This document shows, piece after piece, positions 16,051 through 23,495 of a DNA stretch of 35,700 nt. The stretch spans positions 1-35,700 of the forward strand of contig JAGWBD010000023.1 in NCBI GenBank assembly GCA_021296065.1. Reading direction: 5' to 3'. This DNA is from Anaerolineae bacterium (GTDB taxonomy: Bacteria; Chloroflexota; Anaerolineae; Aggregatilineales; Phototrophicaceae). The notes under the pieces are model-generated. The model saw only the letters and a program-made list of their open reading frames with translations, searched no databases and was not told where the DNA came from. Within the stretch, counting starts at the first letter, position 1. Each line of letters begins with the position of its first letter. The translations under genes and the position numbers were made by a program.

Positions 16051-16785
16051 TTATCCCCTGCGTCGCGTTACCCGTTGACGCAAGGCCGTCTGCATGCGGC
16101 CCATCTCCTGGCGCGCCTCGCCGTACTGCTCAATCGTCAGGTCGTCCTGCGCCAGCGCGTCCAGCACCACCCGTTCGCAGTCCACAAACTCCTGGCCAAT
16201 GTCGGCCACCTCGACCGCGATCTCCTGCGGGATGTTGGTCACGCCGTTCAGGTCGCCGTGCAGCAGGTCGTTGGCGTAGACCGCCAGGCCGCCCACCTGC
16301 ACCGGCGCGTGCAGCGCGCTCATGGTGATGTAACCGTGCGAGCAATTGGCACCATCGGTAAAGACCGGGAAGCCGATATCGCGCACCTGGTCGAGGTCGC
16401 GACCGGGCCCGCTGGTGATCAGGCCGACCGCGCCAAACTTCTGGTAACTGGTGCACATCACCTCGCCGAAGGTGGCCGCCAGCGGCGGGTCGTCCAGGTC
16501 CTGAAAGACGACCACGGCCGGGCCGTCCAGCTCGCCAAAGGCGCGAATCTGGTCGTCCAGACCGGCGTAGTCCTCGCTACCCATCCGGGGATCGTAGCTG
16601 GTGCGGCAACTGATGGTGGAGGCGAAGCCGACCATCGGCTTCATCTCCGGGAAGGCCGCCACGATGTTTCTGTCCATGAAACCCTGATTGCGCGGCCGCA
16701 CCTCAAACAGTTCGATAATGTTGCAGATCGTGGGTGTGTCAAATTCCTGCAAGCGGGCCAGCAACGCGGGCGTGATGCCACTCAT
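16051..16785 (-). CDS. RraA-like / HMG-type aldolase family protein
   Basis: 244 residues. The N-terminus LLARLQEFDTPTICNIIELF matches the opening helix of the RraA/HMG aldolase/dimethylmenaquinone methyltransferase-like family. The segment KFGAVGLITSGPGRDLDQVRDIGFPVFTDG corresponds to the family core G-x-V-x-D-G-x-R-D, with Ser-Gly-Pro-Gly in place of the usual Asp-Gly. Family members are either aldolases or decarboxylases for pyruvate-type acids, or RNase E regulators; in this context an aldolase or decarboxylase is more likely. The ATG at 16785 follows GGGGG with five bases between. It lies alone between the regulator and the PucC-like gene; coregulation is not shown. Confidence 0.85.
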   Translation of the reverse strand: MSGITPALLARLQEFDTPTICNIIELFEVRPRNQGFMDRNIVAAFPEMKPMVGFASTISCRTSYDPRMGSEDYAGLDDQIRAFGELDGPAVVVFQDLDDPPLAATFGEVMCTSYQKFGAVGLITSGPGRDLDQVRDIGFPVFTDGANCSHGYITMSALHAPVQVGGLAVYANDLLHGDLNGVTNIPQEIAVEVADIGQEFVDCERVVLDALAQDDLTIEQYGEARQEMGRMQTALRQRVTRRRG

Positions 16786-16887
16786 TATTTCCCCCTTTAC
16801 CGCCAATCGAAGCGCGCCGCAGTGTAGTCCACAATGCCGGAAATTGCTTGCAGGCGGAGCGGCGAAGGTGTCCTTGCCCGGGCCGCT

Positions 16888-18228
16888 TCAGTCGAGCGAG
16901 CCGGCCTCGGCCAGTACCTGTGCGGGCACCTGGCGCAGGTCGCGCGCCCCGACGCGTGACAGCGCGTGCAGCGCCAGCGCCAGGCCGGCCACCTCGATGA
17001 GGAAGACCGCGGCGTAGGCCGGCGACTCGCCGGCCCCGAACAGCAGCGCCAGGTCGCGCAGCATTCCGCCGCCGGCGACTCCCGCGCCGCGCGCCAGGGT
17101 GACGACCAGGGTCCAGAAACCGAGGAAGGTGCCGGCGCGGCCTTCCGGACTCAAATCCATCATCAGACCCAGGGTGCCGATGTTCCAAAGGCCCAGCCCC
17201 AGACCCATCAGGACCAGGCCGGGCGTGACGAGGTGACGCGCTGCGGTCAACGACGCCATGGCGAAAAGCGCGAAGCTGAGGATCAGCAGCAGGACGCCGC
17301 CGACAGACAGTCGTGTATTGCTGAAGGGTCGAAAGCGGCGCAGCAGCAGCAACGCCAGCAGGGAGCCGACGATCGACATGCCGCCCCACCAGGCGGCGAA
17401 GCGGGTCGTCTGCTCCACACTCATGTCAAAGACCTCGGCGCCGAAGGGCTCCAGCACCAGGTCCTGGACGAAGGCGAAAGCCATGGACAGGGCCAGGTAA
17501 ATGAGGAACCAGCGGGTCTGCCCCTGGCGCCAGACCAGTTGCAGGTCCGCGCGCAGCGAGCTCTGTGCTGCCGGCGTCGCGGACCGGGAACTGCGATGCT
17601 GCCGCTCCTCCCCCAGCAGCGCGAAAAACCACAGCCCGCCAAGCAGCAGCGCCGCGACCACAAAGAGCCGCGCAAGCGCGTCCGGGTCAAGGCCGCTACT
17701 GCCTTCGCCCGCGGGCAACAAGACCGAAAACAGCACGCCGCCGATGGTGAAGCCCAGCAACAGGAAAGTCCACACCAGGCCGACGGCGCGTCCGCGCTGC
17801 GAAGCGCTGGCGCGATCATGGATGAGGGCGAGGAAGGTGCTGCCGGACACCGAGACGCCGAAGCTAAAGAGCAGCAGCGACAGCGTGATCACCAGCCACA
17901 TGAGCGACGCATCCGCTGTGCCACGGGCCAGCGAGGCCGTCGCCAGGCCCAGGGCGAAAAGGCTGATGGCCATCAACATGCGGCCCGCCCAGATCCAGGT
18001 CAGACGGCGGTAACCGCCCAGGCGCTGCGCATCCGACACGCGTCCGGCCCACAGACCCAGCGGCGCCAGGAAGTAGCGCAGGCCGAGCAGCAGCCCGACC
18101 GGCGTGGCGCTGTAGCCGAGATCGCTGATCATGACGCGATTCCACAGCCCGGTTGTCAGCACGTCGGCCATGCCCGAGCCCAGGTGGAAGAGGCCGTATT
18201 TCAGGTTGCGTAGAACGGAAAGGCCCAT
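16888..18228 (-). CDS. PucC/BCD-family MFS transporter
   Basis: 446 residues with about 12 hydrophobic helices. The opening residues KYGLFHLGSGMADVLTTGLW then NRVMISDLGYSATPVGLLLG match the PucC/bacteriochlorophyll-delivery family of the major facilitator superfamily, followed by LRYFLAPLGLWAGRVSDAQ. Family members (PucC, LhaA, BchG-linked G115) assist light-harvesting complex assembly in phototrophs. No pigment or reaction-centre gene is visible here, so the role may differ, for instance export of a porphyrin-like or other hydrophobic compound. It has its own promoter (18258-18286), whose -35 box overlaps the stop of the DUF402 gene, 54 bases upstream of its start. Confidence 0.85.
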   Translation of the reverse strand: MGLSVLRNLKYGLFHLGSGMADVLTTGLWNRVMISDLGYSATPVGLLLGLRYFLAPLGLWAGRVSDAQRLGGYRRLTWIWAGRMLMAISLFALGLATASLARGTADASLMWLVITLSLLLFSFGVSVSGSTFLALIHDRASASQRGRAVGLVWTFLLLGFTIGGVLFSVLLPAGEGSSGLDPDALARLFVVAALLLGGLWFFALLGEERQHRSSRSATPAAQSSLRADLQLVWRQGQTRWFLIYLALSMAFAFVQDLVLEPFGAEVFDMSVEQTTRFAAWWGGMSIVGSLLALLLLRRFRPFSNTRLSVGGVLLLILSFALFAMASLTAARHLVTPGLVLMGLGLGLWNIGTLGLMMDLSPEGRAGTFLGFWTLVVTLARGAGVAGGGMLRDLALLFGAGESPAYAAVFLIEVAGLALALHALSRVGARDLRQVPAQVLAEAGSLD

Positions 18229-18248
18229 GAGGTTTCTATGGGGTACAC

Positions 18249-18266
18249 TTGTGCAAAATAGTACAA
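18249..18266. promoter_or_regulatory. Operator-like palindrome over the PucC-type gene promoter
   Basis: On the minus strand, TTGTAC-TATTTT-GCACAA, five of six arm positions symmetrical with a six-base core. It covers the -10 box at 18258-18263 and the probable start of transcription, so a bound repressor would block the promoter. It resembles operators of dimeric winged-helix regulators. No regulator gene is adjacent. Confidence 0.5.
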
Positions 18267-18286
18267 AGCGGCCCTGATTATGTCAA
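18258..18286 (-). promoter_or_regulatory. Sigma-70 promoter of the PucC-type gene
   Basis: Minus strand TTGACA (18286-18281), exactly 17 bases of spacer, then TACTAT (18263-18258), 30 bases before the ATG at 18228. The -35 box is perfect and overlaps the TGA of the upstream DUF402 gene. It is the best canonical promoter in this GC-rich window. Confidence 0.7.
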
Positions 18287-18768
18287 GCGTGTTTCGCCGG
18301 TCGTAACTCGTCGAAGGGTGAAGCGCCCGCGGCCACGGCCTCAAGGACTTCTGCGACAGCCTGCAGGGCGGCCGCCTCGTCGGCTGCGGTCAGTTCCAGC
18401 GCGGCGAATTCGTCTTCGTCCAGCAACTCTGCGGTCCCGTCGGGAGCGACGAAGAGGTCCAGCGCCAGATCGTCGGCGCTGACAACCCCGTCGGCGATGC
18501 AGGCCGGCCGCGTGATGTTACAATACCAGCCCTTCAACGCGCCGCTGGCGCCATCTTCTATACGGAAGACGTTGTACCAGCGGTCGCTGTAGAACCATTC
18601 CGTAAAGACGTCGCCGCGGCTGAAGGTGACACAGCCAAACCCGACGTCATCAAACTGGAAAATGGCACGCAAACAGACCTGGCCTTCCCCCCGCTGGATG
18701 GTTTGCCCCTCATAGCGAAAGACCTCGCGGCCCTCGTGGTCCAGCTTGCGCACCAAAATGTCGTTCAT
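18283..18768 (-). CDS. DUF402 domain protein
   Basis: 161 residues. The core is the DUF402 fold: FRIEDGASGALKGWYCNITR then VVSADDLALDLFVAPDGTAEL and LDEDEFAAL, matching the family's W-Y-x-N and D-x-x-L-D-L pattern. Characterised members of this fold include nucleotide-phosphate hydrolases such as FomD, which act on nucleoside di- or triphosphates with divalent metal; the Asp-rich strand here could hold such a metal. Its ATG overlaps the TGA of the thiN gene by four bases (18765-18768), so the two are coupled. An Ala/Glu-rich helical tail follows the domain. Confidence 0.82.
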   Translation of the reverse strand: MNDILVRKLDHEGREVFRYEGQTIQRGEGQVCLRAIFQFDDVGFGCVTFSRGDVFTEWFYSDRWYNVFRIEDGASGALKGWYCNITRPACIADGVVSADDLALDLFVAPDGTAELLDEDEFAALELTAADEAAALQAVAEVLEAVAAGASPFDELRPAKHA

Positions 18769-19427
18769 GCGCGGCCCCGCGTATGGACCAGCACCAGCAG
18801 GCCCTGGCGCAGGCGCAGGCGGGCGGGTGTTGCCGTCAACCGGTTGCTGACGGCGCGCGCCGGGCCAGGCGCCAGGGTCTCGTCGTTCAACTCCCAGCGC
18901 AGACCTTCGCTGATGACACCGTGCACCGCGCCCTGCAGCGGCAGCAGCGAGAGCGTGTCGCCGACGGACCCCCGGATTTCATGCGCGCCTGGGCGCAGGA
19001 GCCGAACGCGCTGCCGCCCGTCGAGCAGTTGCAGGTCGCAGTCTCGCAATGCCTCCAGGGCCAGCAGCTGCACGTTGGCCAGGGTCTGGTCGAGCCGGTT
19101 GCCGAAGGCGCCAAACACCCGCAGACGGCGGAACCCGCTGGCAACGGCCCACCCGAGCGCCAGTTCGAGGTCGGTCTCGTCCTTGTCGGCGGGATGACAA
19201 AGAACTTGCGCGCCACTGACACGCAGCCGCTGCAGCTCGCCCGCATCAATCGAGTCCATGTCGCCAATGACGACGTCGACGACCAGGCCGCATTCGCGCG
19301 CCAGACGGGCGCCACCGTCGGCAGCGATGACCGTCGCCCGCGGCAAGGCAGCCCGGGTCTCCGACAGCAATGGCTCCGCCGTCACATTGCCATTCGCAAA
19401 GACAAGCGCGTCACTGCCCGCGTTCAT
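18765..19427 (-). CDS. thiN: Thiamine diphosphokinase
   Basis: 220 residues. It makes thiamine diphosphate from thiamine and ATP. The motifs are in the expected order: FANG near the start, VIAADGGARLARECGL, then VVIGDMDSID, the DKDETDLELAL segment and FGAFGNRLDQTLANVQLLAL; these hold the nucleotide and metal. The C-terminal half has the beta-rich domain typical of the family. The start is ATG 19427, with AGGA five bases before it; an ORF extension to 19673 would overlap the divergent DUF3048 gene. It heads the group thiN, DUF402, PucC-type carrier. Its product is the cofactor of transketolase and 2-oxoacid enzymes. Confidence 0.9.
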   Translation of the reverse strand: MNAGSDALVFANGNVTAEPLLSETRAALPRATVIAADGGARLARECGLVVDVVIGDMDSIDAGELQRLRVSGAQVLCHPADKDETDLELALGWAVASGFRRLRVFGAFGNRLDQTLANVQLLALEALRDCDLQLLDGRQRVRLLRPGAHEIRGSVGDTLSLLPLQGAVHGVISEGLRWELNDETLAPGPARAVSNRLTATPARLRLRQGLLVLVHTRGRA

Positions 19428-19464
19428 CCGCATCCTGTAAGCATTCTGACCGCTCCGGTTACGG

Positions 19465-19470
19465 TACACT
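19465..19470 (+). promoter_or_regulatory. Possible -10 box of the DUF3048 gene
   Basis: TACACT, followed by GC, 30 bases before the ATG at 19501 in the 73-base divergent gap. No convincing -35 box is present. It has the same form and distance as the -10 boxes at 6477, 20589 and 22921. Confidence 0.35.
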
Positions 19471-19500
19471 GCTGCCCTGGCACTGGCAAGGAAGGGAAGC

Positions 19501-20547
19501 ATGCGTCGGAGCGCAATTGTACTCGCGGGGCTTTGCCTGCTGCTGACGCTGCCACTGAAGGTCATCCGCGCCCAGGCTGACGCTGCTGCGCAGCCCGTCA
19601 ACCCCCTGACCGGCCTGCGCGTCGCGGAACCCGCCAACCTGCAACGCAACCCGGTTATCGCCAAGATCTCCAACGCGCCGGCCGGGGTCCGTCCGCAAGC
19701 CGGGCTGGCGGCCGCCGACCTCGTCTTCGAACACTATGCAGAAGGCGGCCTGACGCGCTTCTCGGCGGTGTATTACGGGCAGCGACCGTCGCGCGTCGGC
19801 TCCATACGCAGCGCGCGCCTGATCGACCTCGAGCTGCTGCCGATGCTGCAGGGGCTGCTGGCCTGGTCCGGCGCCAGTGACGGCGTGCTGGCGCTGCTCA
19901 ACGCCAATGCGCATCCGGAGCGTCTCTATATGGGCGTGCAGTATGAATGGCCCGTCTACTGGCGCGACCCCGACATTGCGTCCCCGCACAACCTCTTCGT
20001 CAACGTGGCGGCACTGACCGAACTGGCCGTCAGCGAAGGCGTGACCGGCGCAGCGGCGCTGAAGGGGCCGCTCTTTCTGGCGCAAGCGCCGGCCAGTGAG
20101 ACAGGACCGGCCCGGTTGATCGATTTGCATTACCTGGCCGCCCGCGTGACCTGGGTTTACCATGAAGACAGCGGCCTCTATTACCGTTACGTCGATGGCC
20201 AGCCCCACCTCGACGCCGGCAGCGGGCATCCCCTGCACGCCGCCAACGTCATCGCGCTCTTCGCCGACCATCGATTCAGCAATATCGTCGAAAGCGTGTG
20301 GCAGGGCGTCACGCACTACAGCATCGCCATCGACCTGAGCAGTGGCGGCGAGGGACTGCTCTTCCGCGATGGCCGCCAGTACGCTCTACGCTGGGCCCGT
20401 CCCGCCCCCGACTCGCTGCTGCGATTCCGCGACGCCGACGGCGCGACCCTGGCATTCAAACCGGGCAATACCTGGGTGCAGGTGATGAGGCCCCCGGCGC
20501 AGCAGGACGGTGTGGAAGGGCTGACGGTATTGGGGTCGGCAGGGTGA
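19501..20547 (+). CDS. Secreted DUF3048 (YerB-like) protein
   Basis: 348 residues. A signal peptide is visible (MRRSAIVLAGLCLLLTLPLKV then IRAQA). The DUF3048 pattern is clear: NPLTGLRV, NPVIAKISNAPAGVRPQAGL, ADLVFEHYAEGGLTRFSAVYYGQ, and VGSIRSARLIDLELLPMLQG. The C-terminal domain has the expected beta-rich segment ending in TWVQVM. The family is exported or a lipoprotein (YerB in Bacillus); its biochemical role is not established. No lipobox Cys is present, so this copy is likely released or held otherwise. GGAAGGGAAGC lies before the ATG. It is divergent from thiN and is followed 81 bases later by the peptidase-like gene. Confidence 0.88.
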   Translation: MRRSAIVLAGLCLLLTLPLKVIRAQADAAAQPVNPLTGLRVAEPANLQRNPVIAKISNAPAGVRPQAGLAAADLVFEHYAEGGLTRFSAVYYGQRPSRVGSIRSARLIDLELLPMLQGLLAWSGASDGVLALLNANAHPERLYMGVQYEWPVYWRDPDIASPHNLFVNVAALTELAVSEGVTGAAALKGPLFLAQAPASETGPARLIDLHYLAARVTWVYHEDSGLYYRYVDGQPHLDAGSGHPLHAANVIALFADHRFSNIVESVWQGVTHYSIAIDLSSGGEGLLFRDGRQYALRWARPAPDSLLRFRDADGATLAFKPGNTWVQVMRPPAQQDGVEGLTVLGSAG

Positions 20548-20588
20548 GCCTCCGGTGAGAATCACTGGCGCGGCTGTGACGCGCCCTC

Positions 20589-20594
20589 TACACT
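20589..20594 (+). promoter_or_regulatory. Possible -10 box of the peptidase-like gene
   Basis: TACACT followed by GGCGGCC, 35 bases before the ATG at 20629. The following bases match the TATAATGGCGCG and TATACTGGCGCC forms at 6477 and 26842. No -35 box is evident. Confidence 0.35.
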
Positions 20595-20628
20595 GGCGGC
20601 CAGCGACACTGTTTTCGAGGAGTTGCCG

Positions 20629-22872
20629 ATGACCCTTGCCAGGCGACTGCTTTTCGCCTGTCTGGCCGCACTGCTGACCAGCGTCGCTTCGGTCGCTGCG
20701 CAGGAGAACGCCATGCGCGACCCTCTGCAACTGGCGCAGCGACTCGGCGACTACCAGGGCGAGACCCTGCTCACGCCCCTGACGCCCCTTTACCGCGTCG
20801 GCCAACTCGAGGATTTCTACGTCAGCCGCCATGACGGCGCGGCGCCGGAGCGCATCAGCGCCACCCTGGCCGCGGCCACGCCCCTGACCTACGTGTGGGT
20901 GGAGGACGGTCTCGAATACAACGCGGCGAACATGGCCGCAACCTTTGAAGACCTGCAATTTCTTGCCCTGACGCAGCGCATGCGGGGCGTGCATGGCGAG
21001 GCCACCCTGCTGCCGGGGATGGGGCCCGTCTACGAACAATACAGCCTGCTGCCCCTGCCCGACGTCGATGACGACCCGCACCTCTTTCTGCTCTTCGCCG
21101 AGGACACCGGCCTTGAGCCGGCCGCCATCAACCAGGCGGACCTGTTGCCGACCGCGCTGGCGCCTGGCCGCAGCAGCAACCAGCACGAATTGCTGCTGCT
21201 GGACGCACCGGCCCTTGGCAACCTGCCGCTTTCTTCCCCCGCCTGGTTGACGCTGGCCACGGCAGCCCATTTTGAATTCCTGTCCCAGACCCACGCGCCG
21301 CAGCAATCGCTGTGGCTGCGGCGGGCCCAGGCGCACTACGTCGCCGCCCGTCTGCTCGGTTTGCAGCCCGTGCTGGATACCGGGGCGCAGACCTGGCTGG
21401 AAGCGCGCGCCGTCCCGCTCACGAGGACGGCCGGCCTGAATCAGCCCGAAGTCAGCAGCGGCCAGGCCCTTTTTCTTGAGTATCTGCTGCAGCGCCATGG
21501 CATCCGCCTGCTGCAGGAACTCTTCCTGCAACCGGAGCCGGGCCTGGCAGCGCTCGACAATGCCCTCGCCGAACTGGAGTTGACGGACGCCCTGACCGGA
21601 CGCACGCTCAGCGGGCTGGACCTGTTCGCGGATTTCACCGTCGCCGTCGCCGCCGACATGTTCCCGCCAGGCCCCCTGCTGGATGGCCGCTACACCCTGC
21701 TGTTGCCGGACTTGCCTGAAGGGGAATTGCCGAACGGGATCGTCCTCGAAAACCGCCTCAACGCCGCCGTGCAGGAGATCCCGCTCGACCAGTTCGCCAC
21801 GCATTACTTCTACATTTACAACGACCAGCCAGCCAGCTTCCGGCTGCAGTTTCATGGCGCGGACGAGAGCGCCCTGCTGTCGCTGCCGGCGGAGGATGAC
21901 CCCGGCAACCTCTTTTACTGGACCGGCCAGGGCAGCAACCGCGACCACACCATGACGCGCCGTCTGGACCTGCGCGGCGTTGAGCAAGCCACGTTGCAAT
22001 TTGACAGCTGGCACCAACTGGCGGAGCAGCGCAGTTACGTCTACGTCGCGGTCTCCGACGACGATGGCGACAGCTGGCAGATTCTCGACGGCGGGCATGA
22101 CGCCGGCAACCGCCACGGCCTCGCCTACGGGCCGGGCCTGACCGGCATCAGCAATCCGGAGCCGCTGCGGCCCTACCCCTACATCGGGGTCATGCTGGGC
22201 GGCGAGGGCCAGACCATCACCGAAATCATCGCCACAGGACCGGCGCATGGCGGCGACCTGCGGCCCGGCGACGAAATCGTCGGCCTCGACGGCGCGGAGT
22301 GGGCCCAGGGCGACGGCATCTTCCCGATGCTGGAACGTCAGGAGCCGGGCGATACGTTAGACCTCAGCATCCGGCGCGGCGACGAGCGACTCGTCATCCC
22401 GCTCACCCTGGCCGTGCATCCGGCGCGGACGCGGCCCCGGCCGCCCCTTTGGCTCCCGCAGGAGTTCGATCTGGACGCCTGGGCCGGCCAGGAGATTCTG
22501 CTGCGCCTCGAATACGTCACGCCGCCCGACGTGCTGGACGAAGGCCTGGCGCTGGACAACCTGCGCATCCCCGAAACGGGTTTCCACGACGATGCCAGCG
22601 ACGAGGCCGGCTGGACCCTGCTGGGCTGGCAGCGGCGCGACAACTTTGTGCCGCAACGCTTCCTGCTGCAATACATCTCCAGCGGTCACAGCACGGGCCC
22701 GCCGCGCGTGCGGCGTCTCATCGGCCCGCGGGACATGAGCAACCGTGCGGAACACAACTTCCGCATTCAGCCGGATGAACTCATCGTATTCGCCGTCTCG
22801 GCAATCAACGAACAGACGCTGCAACCAGCCTTCTATGACCTGACGCTGCAAACCCGGGACGCGGGCGTCTGA
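20629..22872 (+). CDS. Secreted peptidase-like protein without zinc motif, with PDZ-like segment
   Basis: 747 residues from ATG 20629, which has GAGGAG six bases upstream; TTG 20623 lies inside that spacer. A signal peptide (MTLARRLLFACLAALLTSVA) precedes a secreted protein. Residues about 184-245 follow the order of M6/gluzincin-like immune-inhibitor-A relatives (SNQHELLLLD, then a helix, then a helical pair), but where LAHEFQHMIH-type HExxH would stand, the sequence is LATAAHFEFLSQ (about 209-220), with neither the Glu nor the second His. A C-terminal beta domain resembles the immune inhibitor A tail (residues about 440-490, SYVYVAVSDDDGDSW), and a PDZ-like segment lies at about 515-600 (YIGVMLGGEGQTITEI, GGDLRPGDEIVGLDG). 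It is probably catalytically inert. Confidence 0.75.
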   Translation: MTLARRLLFACLAALLTSVASVAAQENAMRDPLQLAQRLGDYQGETLLTPLTPLYRVGQLEDFYVSRHDGAAPERISATLAAATPLTYVWVEDGLEYNAANMAATFEDLQFLALTQRMRGVHGEATLLPGMGPVYEQYSLLPLPDVDDDPHLFLLFAEDTGLEPAAINQADLLPTALAPGRSSNQHELLLLDAPALGNLPLSSPAWLTLATAAHFEFLSQTHAPQQSLWLRRAQAHYVAARLLGLQPVLDTGAQTWLEARAVPLTRTAGLNQPEVSSGQALFLEYLLQRHGIRLLQELFLQPEPGLAALDNALAELELTDALTGRTLSGLDLFADFTVAVAADMFPPGPLLDGRYTLLLPDLPEGELPNGIVLENRLNAAVQEIPLDQFATHYFYIYNDQPASFRLQFHGADESALLSLPAEDDPGNLFYWTGQGSNRDHTMTRRLDLRGVEQATLQFDSWHQLAEQRSYVYVAVSDDDGDSWQILDGGHDAGNRHGLAYGPGLTGISNPEPLRPYPYIGVMLGGEGQTITEIIATGPAHGGDLRPGDEIVGLDGAEWAQGDGIFPMLERQEPGDTLDLSIRRGDERLVIPLTLAVHPARTRPRPPLWLPQEFDLDAWAGQEILLRLEYVTPPDVLDEGLALDNLRIPETGFHDDASDEAGWTLLGWQRRDNFVPQRFLLQYISSGHSTGPPRVRRLIGPRDMSNRAEHNFRIQPDELIVFAVSAINEQTLQPAFYDLTLQTRDAGV

Positions 22873-22920
22873 GCCAGACAGCCATGTAACGACTTGCGAG
22901 TCCGTCCCGCCTTCCAGCCC

Positions 22921-22926
22921 TATAAT
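22921..22926 (+). promoter_or_regulatory. -10 box of the TIR-HTH gene
   Basis: Perfect TATAAT followed by GGGGGAC, only 17 bases before the ATG at 22944, so the mRNA leader would be about 10 bases. A TTGCGA upstream is 21 bases away, too far for a standard -35. GGGAGG lies four bases before the ATG. Confidence 0.5.
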
Positions 22927-22943
22927 GGGGGACGGGAGGGCGC

Positions 22944-23495
22944 ATGAGCCACCTGTTCCTCAGTTACAGTCATGATGACAGCGTCATGGCGCATGGCCTG
23001 GCGCAGGGCCTGCAGGCCCACGGCTTCGCACTGTGGTATGACCGTGAGCTGCGGCCCGGCGAGCGCTGGTTGCAGCGACTGACGCGGGCGGCGCGCGACT
23101 GCGCGGCCCTGCTGCTGCTGATGTCCCCGGCGGCGGAACAGTCGCCCTGGGTGGAGATGGAACTGTGCATCGCCCTGCGCTACCGGCGTCCCGTGCTGCC
23201 GCTGGCGCTGCAGGGGCATCACTTCGACGCGCTGGCGCATCTGCAGCACATCGACTTCGACGGCGAGGTCACGGCGCAACTGCTGCAGGGCCTGCCCACA
23301 GCCTCGCGCGCGACGGATGCCGGCGGCGGCAGTTTGCCGCAGGCCCTGCTCAGCGATGAAGAGCAGCGGATCTGCCTGGAAGTCGCCGCCGGTCGCAGTT
23401 ACCGCGACGTCGGCGCGGCGCTGGACGTCAGCGGGCGCACGGTGCGACGCCGGGTCAGCGCCCTGCGCGCGCGTCTCCTGCAGGGTCGCGACTAG
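22944..23495 (+). CDS. TIR domain fused to a C-terminal helix-turn-helix
   Basis: 183 residues. Residues 1-115 are a TIR domain: HLFLSYSHDD at the first strand, the FALWYDRELRPGERWLQRL loop, and SPWVEMELCIAL, where Glu73 stands at the position of the NAD-cleaving Glu in TIR NADases (W-x-x-x-E pattern). After a Gly-rich linker, residues 136-179 form a helix-turn-helix of LuxR/sigma-region-4 type: LSDEEQRICLEVAAGRSYRD then VGAALDVSGRTVRRR. So one small protein couples a possible NAD-handling or scaffold module with DNA binding. Bacterial TIR domains act in anti-phage NAD depletion or in signal assembly; which applies here is open. Its stop shares CTAG with the convergent BKACE gene stop. Confidence 0.85.
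   Translation: MSHLFLSYSHDDSVMAHGLAQGLQAHGFALWYDRELRPGERWLQRLTRAARDCAALLLLMSPAAEQSPWVEMELCIALRYRRPVLPLALQGHHFDALAHLQHIDFDGEVTAQLLQGLPTASRATDAGGGSLPQALLSDEEQRICLEVAAGRSYRDVGAALDVSGRTVRRRVSALRARLLQGRD

Noticed and set aside
18249-18266. PpsR/CrtJ site (TGT-N12-ACA) in front of the PucC-type gene
   Set aside because: The spacing between TGT and ACA is ten bases, not twelve, so a photosynthesis-type PpsR site is not supported.
20386-22248. 620-residue minus-strand open frame opposite the peptidase-like gene
   Set aside because: Arg/Gln/Gly-rich shadow of the plus-strand gene, which has a signal peptide, a good ribosome site and recognisable domains.
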